This document shows, piece by piece, positions 36,590 to 48,119 of a DNA stretch of 64,000 bases (within the stretch, counting starts at the first letter, position 1; each line of letters starts with the position of its first letter). A program made the position numbers and the translations under genes. The notes under the pieces are model-generated. The model worked only from the letters and a program-made list of their open reading frames with translations. It was not told where the DNA came from and did no database searches. Source of the DNA: Odontocerum albicorne (taxonomy: Eukaryota > Arthropoda > Insecta > Trichoptera > Odontoceridae); the NCBI GenBank assembly GCA_949825065.1, contig OX463841.1:21868078-21932077 (forward strand). Reading direction: 5' to 3'.

Positions 36590-36790
36590 AATATTTTGTT
36601 GGACTTGTGAAGAATTGGGAGAATCAAGAACAATATATCGAAATGGGGAATTTTGCGTAATGGAGCGACTATTTGTATCTACGGTGAAGAGCAGTCCATG
36701 AGACATTTGCTGTTATATTGGAGGTGCCTAGTGTTTTGTACCAAAGATGACTTGATTCGAGGAACGCTCAGTGATATCTAGGTTGTGGAA
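36590..36790 (+). pseudogene. LINE fragment, C-terminal zinc-binding region
   Basis: A plus-strand frame reads WGILRNGATICIYGEEQSMR and then HLLLYWRC. This resembles the C-x-CG-x7-H-x4-C region near the end of LINE polyproteins, with the second Cys replaced by Tyr. It then reads CTKDDLI. It is short and isolated, directly next to a SINE. Confidence 0.55.
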
Positions 36791-36799
36791 ATCTGAAAT

Positions 36800-37590
36800 A
36801 ATCTATCATAGTACCTTTGACACAATAAAAAGAAGAACACTCCGTTTCGAACAACAAAACATGTATTATTATTTTCATTATTAAACTTATTAAAAAAAAA
36901 AGTTTTCCTATCATCATATCGAGATCACCTTGTAGAGCGGAGGAGCGAATACCTCCCCGCGCGTCTTATCCGCTAACTTTATAAGTGAGTTAGAGCGCTT
37001 ATCCTAAATCAATTTGATACGATGCTCCCATGAAAAATCAACTACACCAGTTGGATCTCAAATTAGTCGACAATTTGAAGACTCTATTCTGCTTTAAATG
37101 TTCAAAATATTTCGTTTTCATTGTCATGTAGATTGAATCGCAAAACGAATCATGTCTACCATCTAAATTGATTCAAGGCTTCGTGAATTTTACATTGATT
37201 AATTAATATTAACGCCATTCAAGCTTTTGAGCATATTTTTAATTAGGAGTATCAGAATAGAACAGTTACAAATATTTCAAATACTTGTCTTATTAATCAT
37301 TCAATTTGAAATGAATTTTAGTTTGGTGATAATTATTTAGTCTTCGGTCCTGTTGCAACTGAATCACACAAAGGGTGTCTGTTTGTTTTAAGAACCATTT
37401 TTCCATTTTTTTTAAAAGCATCTAAATCCTCTTTTGCTGATATACAGTTGCACGGAATAGGACCCATACAGATTTGGTTCATCGCTGAGGTGGCGCACCT
37501 TCGAAGTTTTTCTTTACCTTCTTTCAAATATACGAGGATATTGAGAAAGCTTTTAAAACATATGTTAAAAAAAAACAAAATATTGATGTC
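36800..37590. other. No gene recognised
   Basis: AT-rich, with a small GC-richer patch at 36925-36985. An 81-codon minus-strand frame at 37333-37578 shows no recognisable domain. Confidence 0.4.
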
Positions 37591-37599
37591 ATCAGTCTT

Positions 37600-38090
37600 A
37601 TATACATACCATTATGGTATGTAACTTTTGGGATAGGCAGAGAAGACAGACCTCTACATCTTTTTATTCACACTCAAAGTCTTTGCCTCATCCTTTCTCA
37701 TTCGTTTTAGATACATTTCAGTTTCTCAAAATTCTTACCTTTCCTCATTGTAATTTTTGCCTACTATATCCTTAAATGCTCTCCTCAGGCTGCCTTTTCT
37801 TCTCACACCATTTTTATCAGAATTCCTTGCCTCGATATTTTCAAACAATCTCCATCCTTTTTTAATTATTCTTAGAAGGCTCGACTCGGTTTTCAACACT
37901 TTTCCCTTATTTGGTCATTGATTATTCTATTTTAGATTATAAAAACAGATGTTCCTAGTAAATCACGCATTTATTATGTTCCAATGCCTTTTCCCTAATT
38001 ACCAGGCTTCACTTCCATATATCAAGGTAGACACATCACTGTGTATTATCGTTTTTGAAGATTTTACATTTGCTTTATTGGCAAATAAAG
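37600..38090 (-). mobile_element. LINE fragment, divergent relative of family 1
   Basis: The plus-strand order of words (tttgggataggcagagaaga, cttcacttccatatatcaag, aaggtagacacatcactgtg) follows that of family 1 and of 40535-41215, but with lower identity. Minus-strand sense. Decayed. Confidence 0.6.
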
Positions 38091-38099
38091 CAAATAGCA

Positions 38100-38630
38100 T
38101 GAAAAAAATAAAAAGTTCCTTAAGTGCAATCAAGTCCTTTATTTTTTCAAACTATTGAGAAAATGCTTGTTAGTTTCAAATTGCAATTGTTTTAATTTTT
38201 TTGTTAAAAAGGAAATAATAAACCTTGTATAATCCTGCAGGAAAACACACTACAAGTACCATTTCCTTTAGGTTCTGAAGTGTACATTTAAGTTTTCATT
38301 TAATTAAAAAAAATGCAATAAAAATACACTTCAAATAAAAATATAAAACTTGATCAATATTTCATTCTAATTATAAGTTTTACGTTGAAAATAGAAAACT
38401 TCGAAAAACAAGTTTACTCTAGTCAAACGAAGTGCACTTAAATAATTTAAATAAAACACATCAGCATCAAATATAACATATGTCTATAGGAATGTATGAT
38501 TTGGGTGCTACGTGCAAAAAAATAGTTTACATATTCTTTTACAAAAATGTTGGATTTGGGAATATTACAAAACAGGTCCATGTATTTCGTATAACTGAAA
38601 ATTAAAAAATAAACTCGAAAGTTTATCTTT
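38100..38630. other. AT-rich sequence, nothing recognised
   Basis: No coding region or repeat supported. Confidence 0.4.
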
Positions 38631-38639
38631 TTATTTACT

Positions 38640-38880
38640 TTTGAAGGGTGGCGGCCAGTCTCGTCGACTTTGTTGTCAGCAATCGTGGGGAATTGATGGG
38701 ATCAGCCAAATCTCGTGTCCGAGTCCCATAATGATGGGCGGGCCCGAGGGCAGTGGCGCCGGGTGAGTATTCCGCCTCTCAGCCTGGCCCCGGCCCCGCA
38801 TCTATTATTCAGGATACTGATTGCGTCCGAGACATGCTCCCAACTGCCCACATGAATAATATATTCCCTTATCTCATATT
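38640..38880. promoter_or_regulatory. GC-rich single-copy island, candidate conserved non-coding element
   Basis: A sharply bounded block of balanced composition with no repeats and many distinct words: gtcgactttgttgtcagcaa, gggcccgagggcagtggcgc, gcatctattattcaggatac. Frames are closed in several registers, and one register contains gccgggtgagtat, a donor-like GTGAGT. The sharp contrast with AT-rich flanks is what suggests constraint. A regulatory function for a developmental gene is an inference only. Confidence 0.35.
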
Positions 38881-39059
38881 TAATTGGTGCGGATTTGGGA
38901 TTTGTCCAGTACCAAATAGTTAAAAAAAAATTAAAACCAATTCATTTTCATTTAGTAATCGATGACATCTATTGAAAGATTAATTTTTGTTGCATTTTTA
39001 GTGATTATGATTTTTTTAAATAAATAAATAAAAAAGTTTACTAGTAGCAATTCAGCGTG

Positions 39060-40190
<1,131 letters not shown>

Positions 40191-40255
40191 TCAGAAACTC
40201 ACATTCGACAGATCTGCAACATAGTTATCAGCCAGATGGAGCAGTGAGAGAGGGC

Positions 40256-40530
40256 GGTAGTGGCGTGACCAAATGAATAGATAGGATGTGCATTCATATA
40301 GGTACAAGGCAGTAGTGGCGTGACCAAATGAATAAATAGGATGTACATTCATATAGGTACAAGGCAGTAGTGATGTGATCAAGTGAATGTATAGGATGTA
40401 CATACATATAGGTACAAGGCAGTAGTGGCGTGACCAAATGAATATATATGATGTACATTCATATAGGTAAAAGGCAGTAGTGACGTGATCAAGTGAATAT
40501 ATAGGATGTACATACATATAATTACGCTAT
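40256..40530. repeat. Minisatellite, 5 copies of a 55-bp unit
   Basis: The unit tggcgtgaccaaatgaata...ggatgtacattcatataggtacaaggcagtag restarts at 40261, 40316, 40371, 40426 and 40481. Copies 3 and 5 share tgatcaagtgaat variants while 1, 2 and 4 share tgaccaaatgaat, an alternating pattern. The 108-codon minus-strand frame arises because 55-bp copies shift frame without stops; it is not a gene. Confidence 0.95.
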
Positions 40531-40534
40531 GTCA

Positions 40535-41215
40535 CGGGGAAAGCAAAGAGAACATATCTGCGAATCTATCCAAGCACACATATTTTGTCTCCTCCATATC
40601 AAACATCTCGTCATGCACCAGATTCTATTATTCATACTACTCACTTCACGTTCTTTCGAAATCTGGTTTAATTAATCCAGCCATATTGTCCTCGGTCTGC
40701 CTCTTCCAAGCACACCTTGCACTGTTGACTTGCTCGCTTGTTAGGCTCGCTTAGTCATTTTTTCCATATTTCCAAACCATATTAAAGCTCCTGTATTCAT
40801 CTTACTTAAAACATCCATATTATCCATGGGTTTATTTATAATGTCTTCATTCCGTCTTCCTTCATACATTGGCCCTCCACGCTTGTTTTAATGTACGCAT
40901 CTCCATTGCAATAAACTTACTTTTATCCTTTATTTACCATGTCCAAGTTTCACTTTCACAAGTCAAGGTGGGCACCAACACATGTATTGTCGGTATTGTT
41001 ACTTTTGATATTGCGCGGTTGTTGCATATTGTATTGAGTTCTCCGTTTATCTTTTTCTCTGTAACTACCCTTCTTTCAATGACCCTTTCAACTCGCCTAT
41101 CACACATAAACATGTTGTCCAGATAGCAGATATCATCAACCTGCTTCAATTTATATGAGTTAATCCATCGTTCACACTTTTTACCACACCTTTTTGATAA
41201 CAATAACTTTTGATT
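40535..41215 (-). mobile_element. LINE family 1-related copy
   Basis: The plus-strand text agrees in order with 37640-38060 and 41905-42400. It includes ccaagtttcactttcacaag and aaggtgggcaccaacacatg and then tattgcgcggttg. The coding sense is the minus strand. The frames are broken. Confidence 0.65.
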
Positions 41216-41224
41216 TCATTACAT

Positions 41225-41600
41225 TAATTTGGGTTAATGCGAAAGTAGTCGTGCGAACACAGTTTTCGTTTACTAACTTTATTCCAAACGTTCTGATCAC
41301 AGAAAAGTTAATTAAAGTCTTTTCGGCCACTGTTTTTTTGGCCTACTATTGAAGATGAAACATAATGAGGAATATTGTTTTGGGGTTGATGCTTTTTTAC
41401 GATTGTAAAAGAAAAATGCGACACTAACAAAATAAAATAATATGTTCAGTATATGGCGACGAAGTAGTAAACGGTGACGTGTGTGTGCTCCTTGGCCAAA
41501 CCATGGATTTGATCGAGAACAACCAGTGTTCTACAACACAAGATATTGCTGTGATACTTACGAGTACATCAAAAACCACCATCTACGAGCAATTTAAATT
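41225..41600 (+). pseudogene. Mariner transposase fragment ending near the assembly gap
   Basis: The text gttcagtatatggcgacgaa closely matches 50573-50592 in the mariner copy at 50440. The frame at 41533-41593 reads STQDIAVILTSTSKTTIYEQF except for its first residue, the second helix-turn-helix of mariner transposases. A T/G-rich phrase near 41228 may be the start of a terminal repeat. The piece ends shortly before the Ns, so its true length is unknown. Confidence 0.6.
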
Positions 41601-41659
41601 TGAAAATAAAAAAATTGGTTTAAATTTGACCTGACAATACGAAATAACTTTTCGGATAA

Positions 41660-41859
41660 NNNNNNNNNNNNNNNNNNNNNNNNNNNNNNNNNNNNNNNNN
41701 NNNNNNNNNNNNNNNNNNNNNNNNNNNNNNNNNNNNNNNNNNNNNNNNNNNNNNNNNNNNNNNNNNNNNNNNNNNNNNNNNNNNNNNNNNNNNNNNNNNN
41801 NNNNNNNNNNNNNNNNNNNNNNNNNNNNNNNNNNNNNNNNNNNNNNNNNNNNNNNNNNN
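41660..41859. other. Assembly gap, 200 N
   Basis: Exactly 200 ambiguous bases, which suggests a placeholder gap of unknown true size. Frames read through it are meaningless. Confidence 0.99.
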
Positions 41860-41904
41860 AAAAGTGTGTTCCTGCCCATCTTGGCATATTTTATTGATTT
41901 ATTT

Positions 41905-42410
41905 ATGCATATGCATACTATCACGCTTTTTCACTGTCGGGGTAGGCATAGAAAAGAGAGTTTCCCTATCGCGACACACATCATTCACCTCTTCCACAAC
42001 CATGCACCTTCTCATACTCGTACAAGTCCTACGATTTCTATGATTTTACATTTCCTTCTTTCAAAATATCTTTCACTTTATCCAAGCATAGTTTTCATCG
42101 TTTTCCACTACCACGCCTTCCACTCACATTTGCATTATATATTTGATTTGTATATATGCCCGTCCGTTCGTTATACACGCCCAAACCGTTTCAGATCGGT
42201 CTTCATGATTTCACTCAATACATCAGTATATTTATCCTTCATCACTTAATTCCGTCATACGTTGTCACTTCATGTATCCTTTTCAGTGCGCGAATTTTAA
42301 CAACATTTATTCGGCTCCTTTCAATTATTTCTACATCCATGTTTCACTTCCATACATCAAAGTTGGTATAGAATACGGTTGTGGGTCTTAGCAGATTTTG
42401 ATACTGTTCG
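41905..42410 (-). mobile_element. LINE family 1 copy
   Basis: It aligns by eye with 33005-33500 and 53750-54170. Shared words: ttctttcaaaatatc, cactcacatttgcattatat, attcggctcctttcaattat and cacttccatacatcaaagtt. It contains TACTCGTA at 42015-42022, where the other copies have a shorter sequence. Confidence 0.8.
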
Positions 42411-42752
42411 ATGTATGAGGAAGAGGTGGATTGAATAAAACGTGACTGAATCAAGTGGATCAGATTTTGTAAGAAGTTAAAGTGAGAAGCTGAATAACAG
42501 ATTATTGATTTATCATGATTAAATTCGTGTGTTTGAACAGACAATCTTAGAGATCTGTTTTCCTTGCCTACCTCGCAAGGGATACGGCGTGATAATATGT
42601 GTTGAATTCTAGCAAGATATTCTTTTTTACAACTTATCAACTTTATCTTATCTCAACTTTTTTATCACTTTCTTAAACTGACCATATATATATTGTATGA
42701 CAACACCTATTGTCACACACGGACTTAAATACGATCAATTTAGATTTTTTTT

Positions 42753-43556
42753 ATTGCATAACACTTCTGTTGTTACATTACAATCTGGTGTGCTTATTAC
42801 CATATGGAAATCTCTTTTTATTGCATAACACTTCTGTTGTTACATTACAATCTGGTGTGCTTATTACCATATGGAAATCTCTTTTTATTGCATAACACTT
42901 CTGTTGTTACATTACAATCTGGTGTGCTTATTACCATATGGAAATCTCTTTTTATTGCATAACACTTCTGTTGTTACATTACAATCTGGTGTGCTTATTA
43001 CCATATGGAAATCTCTTTTTATTGCATAACACTTCTGTTGTTACATTACAATCTGGTGTGCTTATTACCATATGGAAATCTCTTTTTATTGCATAACACT
43101 TCTGTTGTTACATTACAATCTGGTGTGCTTATTACCATATGGAAATCTCTTTTTATTGCATAACACTTCTGTTGTTACATTACAATCTGGTGTGCTTATT
43201 ACCATATGGAAATCTCTTTTTATTGCATAACACTTCTGTTGTTACATTACAATCTGGTGTGCTTATTACCATATGGAAATCTCTTTTTATTGCATAACAC
43301 TTCTGTTGTTACATTACAATCTGGTGTGCTTATTACCATATGGAAATCTCTTTTTATTGCATAACACTTCTGTTGTTACATTACAATCTGGTGTGCTTAT
43401 TACCATATGGAAATCTCTTTTTATTGCATAACACTTCTGTTGTTACATTACAATCTGGTGTGCTTATTACCATATGGAAATCTCTTTTTATTGCATAACA
43501 CTTCTGTTGTTACATTACAATCTGGTGTGCTTATTACCATATGGAAATCTCTTTCG
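42753..43556. repeat. Satellite-like array, 12 copies of a 67-bp unit derived from a SINE tail
   Basis: The unit begins attgcataacacttctgttg, passes through caatctggtgtgcttattac and catatggaaatctcttttt, and restarts every 67 bases from 42753. The twelve copies appear identical. Read on the minus strand the unit contains AAGAGATT, GGTAATAAGC and ACCAGATTGTAATG. This corresponds to AAGAGATTGTC, GGCAATAAGC and GCCAGATTGTATTTG at the 3' end of SINE A and of the LINE at 52022. The array is directly continuous with the SINE A body at 43557. Confidence 0.95.
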
Positions 43557-43700
43557 ATTTACCCGAAAGGCGTTGATTAATTCTAAAGGGAAAATCAGAC
43601 TGGAACCTTTTTCTTAGTTTCTATACTAACGGGAATCGAAACCGCATCTACCGGGCTGGAAGTAAGGCATGTTATCAAGTAGACTACGCAGGTCATCTAA
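43557..43700 (-). mobile_element. SINE family A, body and head attached to the 67-bp array
   Basis: Plus strand: agggaaaatcagactggaac (body), acgggaatcgaaaccgcatc (B-box complement) and tagactacgcaggtcatc (head end). The tail of this copy is the 67-bp array to its left. Confidence 0.85.
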
Positions 43701-43709
43701 TCCCGCATC

Positions 43710-45520
43710 AATTATATGTATAGTTGAGGAAATGTATTACTCAATTTATGCTTATAATTAAAGTTATATGATATATGTTATACTGTTTTCAGTTGTACAA
43801 TACTTAAAAACGATATCTCTTTTAGTTGAGCTTAAAATATTGTCTTTATAATTATTAAATATACTGATACATAATTGAATGCCCTTGGCTAAATTATACG
43901 AGTAATTAATTGTTTTGATCTGATAATAAAAATATAAAACGGATACCGTGCCTTATTCACATGGGGTTAAGAAGTGTTTTTATAATCAATCTTTAAAATA
44001 TAACAAAATATCTTACTAACCACATAGCGAAAAAGCAAAAAATAATCAAATTTGAAGTAAAGTTCTACATGGTACCAATAACACATAAAATAATTCTTTT
44101 TTACTGATTGCATGTTATATAATTTATAGTAATATTCTTTCCAAGTTTGTGCAGCTTACGTTTTCTGCTTTAAGAGTTTGACCACTGGCCTTTATAATCA
44201 TAACTTACGGGGGAGCAAATAGGATTCTGCTAAGTAGATATCTCTGGGGAATTACACAAAGCGATTGCGAAATTTTGTTTTCGCTATGGATTTATTCATG
44301 CAAAATTGTTTTATATTGATTTTTCATTTTGTGCGACATGATCTTAATGTCCGAAGACATACTATTTTATGGATATATTGGAATTTTATATATTAACCAT
44401 TTAAGGATATATCGGAAATATATTATATAATTATTAAAGATGAATTACGTTTCTTAATTTCCGTTTAGCTAGAGTAAATGTTTACGAGTAAAAATTGCAT
44501 ACGATTTGCTGATGGAATGTTATCACACTATGTTTTAATCAAATTATACAATATAATAAAATCAACAGTTTAAGTGTGAACTGATATTTGATTGTTTCAA
44601 TTCCAAATAATTTAAGTTAGTTAGATTTCAATTGGCGTTTAATTTTCATCCGATATCAACAAGCCTCCTTTAAACTCGTCTCGATCAATTGAAAGGTGAA
44701 TTGAAAGTTTGAACTCTTTTGTTATCCTTTTTCAAATTCATCAATACAATTTTCTTGATAATTTTCCAATTAATCCTGACTTCAAGTCTTCAGACCTATG
44801 ATAAAGTATTTTGCTGTGAAAGTGTTATAATATTTATTACGATTATGCTATGGAAACAATGTTTCGTGTTTGACGTTTTTTTTAGCATTACAGAAATTAA
44901 CCAAGTATTTACTATTACTATAATAGATATTGATCTCGATGCTAAACAAAGATGTATCGAGGGAAGAAAATAAAGTCAGTGATAGTAAACTAATTCGAAT
45001 CAAGGGTAAATAAGATTTTTTTAAGTATAACATTTAAATGAATAAAAATATAAGATCTTTACTTATGTATCACCTTCTTCCATGATTCGAGTGTTGATTT
45101 GCCTGCATTCAAAGTTTGTTATTTAGATTATTTTTTTTCTGCTCTAGAAAATAGTAAGGACAGATATCGCTGTTGTCTCTTTTCAAAAAAGTTTTTGACA
45201 CTAAAATAACTATTTAATTTTATTTTGAATTGTTTCTTTTCTGACCATATTAACAATTTTCTTATATAATGCTGATCCTGGGATGTAAACTATTAGTTGA
45301 AGAACGATACGAGGCATTATTATGCCATCCATTCTTTTCACGTGATAATGCTGGTATCGTCTTCTTCCCCCCATTGCGATGTCCTTAGTTTAGCACATTT
45401 TACTAATTTCAATATAGCGAATTTGACTAACTCCAGATATATCGCAGGATTTTTATCTCCAATGTCCTGAAAAATAACTCTGTTCTGGAGGTATCAGCTC
45501 TGGTTTGAAAACCGTTGGTC
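43710..45520. other. AT-rich sequence, nothing recognised
   Basis: No supported gene or repeat. Octamers TACGAGTA lie at 43897 and 44483. Confidence 0.5.
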
Positions 45521-45529
45521 ATTATCCTT

Positions 45530-45870
45530 GAGGGGAGTCTGCTCTCTAAACGGCGCTACATAAATTGTCCATTTATAATTATTATTACTATCGAACTTGC
45601 ACGTCTTTTGTTAATTTTCATATCCTTTTCAATGTTCTTGTGTTTGTTTTTTCAGACTACATAATTTCGGCATTTCTATGTTGCAGCGACTTTATTGATC
45701 TGTATATTTGTGTCATTGTGCCTGCAGGTATCTACGAGTACTTCGAGATATCTGAATTGCATCACTTGCTGCTCTATTATTTTATTATCAATTGCTATCC
45801 TGCATTTAATTGGCTCTCTATACATTTAAGTATACCTACCTTTGATTTACAAAAAACCTCGATTGTTTCA
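45530..45870 (-). pseudogene. LINE fragment, C-terminal edge of the reverse-transcriptase region
   Basis: On the minus strand a frame reads EPIKCRIAIDNKIIEQ and then VMQFRYLEVLVDT. This matches the (K/R)CKL.VDGKIIEQV.EFKYLG region of an insect LINE. The next part (TNIQINKVAATEMPKL) matches the Q.NKA....G.L block. One extra Gln and frame breaks show decay. Confidence 0.65.
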
Positions 45871-45879
45871 TAAAAAAAT

Positions 45880-47900
45880 ATTTGTTACTTTATCACAACG
45901 TGTGGTGTTAAATACGTACATTTTATTTCGTCAAATTTTGATATACACTAAGTTAGTCAAAATATGAGTTTAAAAAATCATGTACTTTTTAAAAATGGTA
46001 AATATCAATACATTTTGTTCTATGCAAAGAATGGTCGTTTTACATAAATTGGGCTGCACTTATTCAATTTACAGAGAGAATCAAATGTCTCTAACTTTTA
46101 AATTTCTTTTAAAACTTATCAAATATTGACCCAAGACTACAGATATAATTTATTTACGTTGAATTTAAATTCGTGTAAAGTTAGATTTTCCCATGACATG
46201 AAAAGTGACAGACGAGTTTTAATTTAAGTAAATGCATCATCAAGGTGGAAGAGGTGGGCGAAATCTCTTGCAGTTTGGCACTCCCCAAAAATCCCTTTTA
46301 AATTAATATTAATAGGCCTATTAGGGTGACTGCGACGGTAAACTGTTTGCATACTTCGCGATGTCAAAGCGAAATCTAGTTATTAGTTAATTGGCTAATT
46401 TTCTAATTGATTGACGTTTTGTAAGCAAGAAGTTTCCTTTGTTAAGAAAGAAAATGGAGTAAGGACATAGTAACTCATAAAGATATTTTTTTTTAATATT
46501 TACTTTTTCATTTAAATATTGTAGAAAAATATTTATGGCAATGTTTTTTTTTATAGTCCTGTAATTTTTAAATATGTTTATTAAATTATGATAGATATTT
46601 AAAAAAATATCGTTAGTAAATTTTGAAGAAGTGTTGGCACACTTCAGACTCGGTGATGTGATAATATTACGCAGGTAGCTTGGAAAGAATTGGAACAAAA
46701 ATTGATGAAGGCTATTTAAGGAGGTCAATGTTCTATAAAAACAAAAGATTGATACAGACTATGGCTATTTGACAAGATCGTAAGGATGACTTTTAAGGGT
46801 TCCGAGAGTGAACAATATGTAAACGTTGACAGGCGCAGTTCCTAGAAATTTTAAAATATTAAATAGTAACAAGATATACTATTTTACGTTTGAAAATGAG
46901 TGTTTAGCTAAGAACAAAAAAAAGATCTATTCTACTCTATATGATTATCACGTAGTAGTCTGCATTTAGATTTCTTTCATTTTCCATTTACATTTTGTCT
47001 TTATGGTTTGTATTTTACTTTATGTATAAAAAATATTATAATTTGTTTGAAGTACTAAGACCCATTGCCGAAAAACTAATAAACAGTTTGAATTATTATT
47101 TGTTTTTATAGTAATAAACTATTGAAAAATACTAAACGGGAGATGACTGAAAAAGGTGAAGATTCCAAGCTTTTGAAATTTGTCATTTATGTTACGTTTG
47201 GAAGGAAATTATACCTATCCAGAATTATGAAATTAGCCATTAATGTTACATTTGGTAGGAAACGAAAATAAAACTTTCTTTGTTAATATAAAAAGTAAAA
47301 AATTACAATCACATTTACAATCATTATTAAAAGTTTTGCAATGATAAGAAATGTAGTTATTTAACTGTAAAATATTTTAAATATACGCTAAAAATATATT
47401 AACGTTAATATTTCTGAACAATGAATAATATTCAAGTTAGTTTATTTTTCTTCTACGATACAATAGGTGACATAATATTGTGTTACTCAGTATCGTCACA
47501 CCTTTGTTTAATGGCTCAGAATGAGTTTATGAATACTTATGTAAGACGTGAGTAATATGAAAAATTTATGTGCAATTAAACCGTTTTCACGAGATTGCTA
47601 AATGGATTTCAGTTTTGTCGATTTTTTCCTTAGTTAATTAGCTTATAGACTCGCACCTATCACCTAGCAGGTTTCAACAACAGGTATATTGACTATACAA
47701 AACTGATAAAACATCAAATACATAAAATCAGTCAATGTTAAAATGAACAAAAATACATTTGGGTCGCGATTAGACTGTCGTTAATATTGTTTCACTCTGA
47801 TTTGTTTTATAGCACTTTTAAATTGACTGTTTAATTTAAAACGAATCATAAAGATCTCTCTCGGAGGCGAGTATGATTGTCAATTAATTTTGTATACTCT
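45880..47900. other. AT-rich sequence, nothing recognised
   Basis: No supported gene. At 47175-47265 a short imperfect direct repeat (gaaattagccattaatgtta versus gaaatttgtcatttatgtta) is present. Confidence 0.5.
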
Positions 47901-47934
47901 TAGGTGGTTTGAAAAGTCAATATTGCATCTTCAC

Positions 47935-48110
47935 ACTTTTAGCTTAGTGTAGCCGCACTCTTCCAGTCGGTATCTGGCGACTCGGCGCTTGGCGCTATTT
48001 TCGTTTTATGTGGTTTTCCTTTTCTCAGTCGCGTTTCGCCGTCTTTAAAAGTACCACCCCTTCAGTCTCAGTGTCTTTTCACTGGTTGTGTTCCCGTACA
48101 GTAACAAAAT
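47935..48110 (+). promoter_or_regulatory. GC-richer segment with a TATA/Initiator arrangement
   Basis: TTTAAAA at 48044-48050 lies about 26 bases before the A at 48070 inside TCAGT (48068-48072). The arthropod Initiator consensus is TCAGT and TATA boxes sit near -30, so the spacing fits a core promoter on the plus strand. A second TCAGT is at 48062-48066. Upstream is a more complex, GC-richer stretch. A mariner-like TIR phrase (ttaggtggtttgaaaagt at 47900-47917) lies just upstream, so this may instead belong to a transposon. No gene can be attached. Confidence 0.3.
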
Positions 48111-48119
48111 AGGGATGTA

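Noticed and set aside
40191..40517. 108-codon repetitive protein on the minus strand
   Set aside because: It is created by the 55-bp minisatellite; each unit shifts the frame and no start or splice signals support it.
41583..41924. Open frames running through the N gap
   Set aside because: The sequence in the gap is unknown, so the frames are meaningless.
42753..43556. CRISPR array
   Set aside because: The 67-bp repeats are perfectly contiguous with no variable spacers, and the sequence is eukaryotic and SINE-derived.
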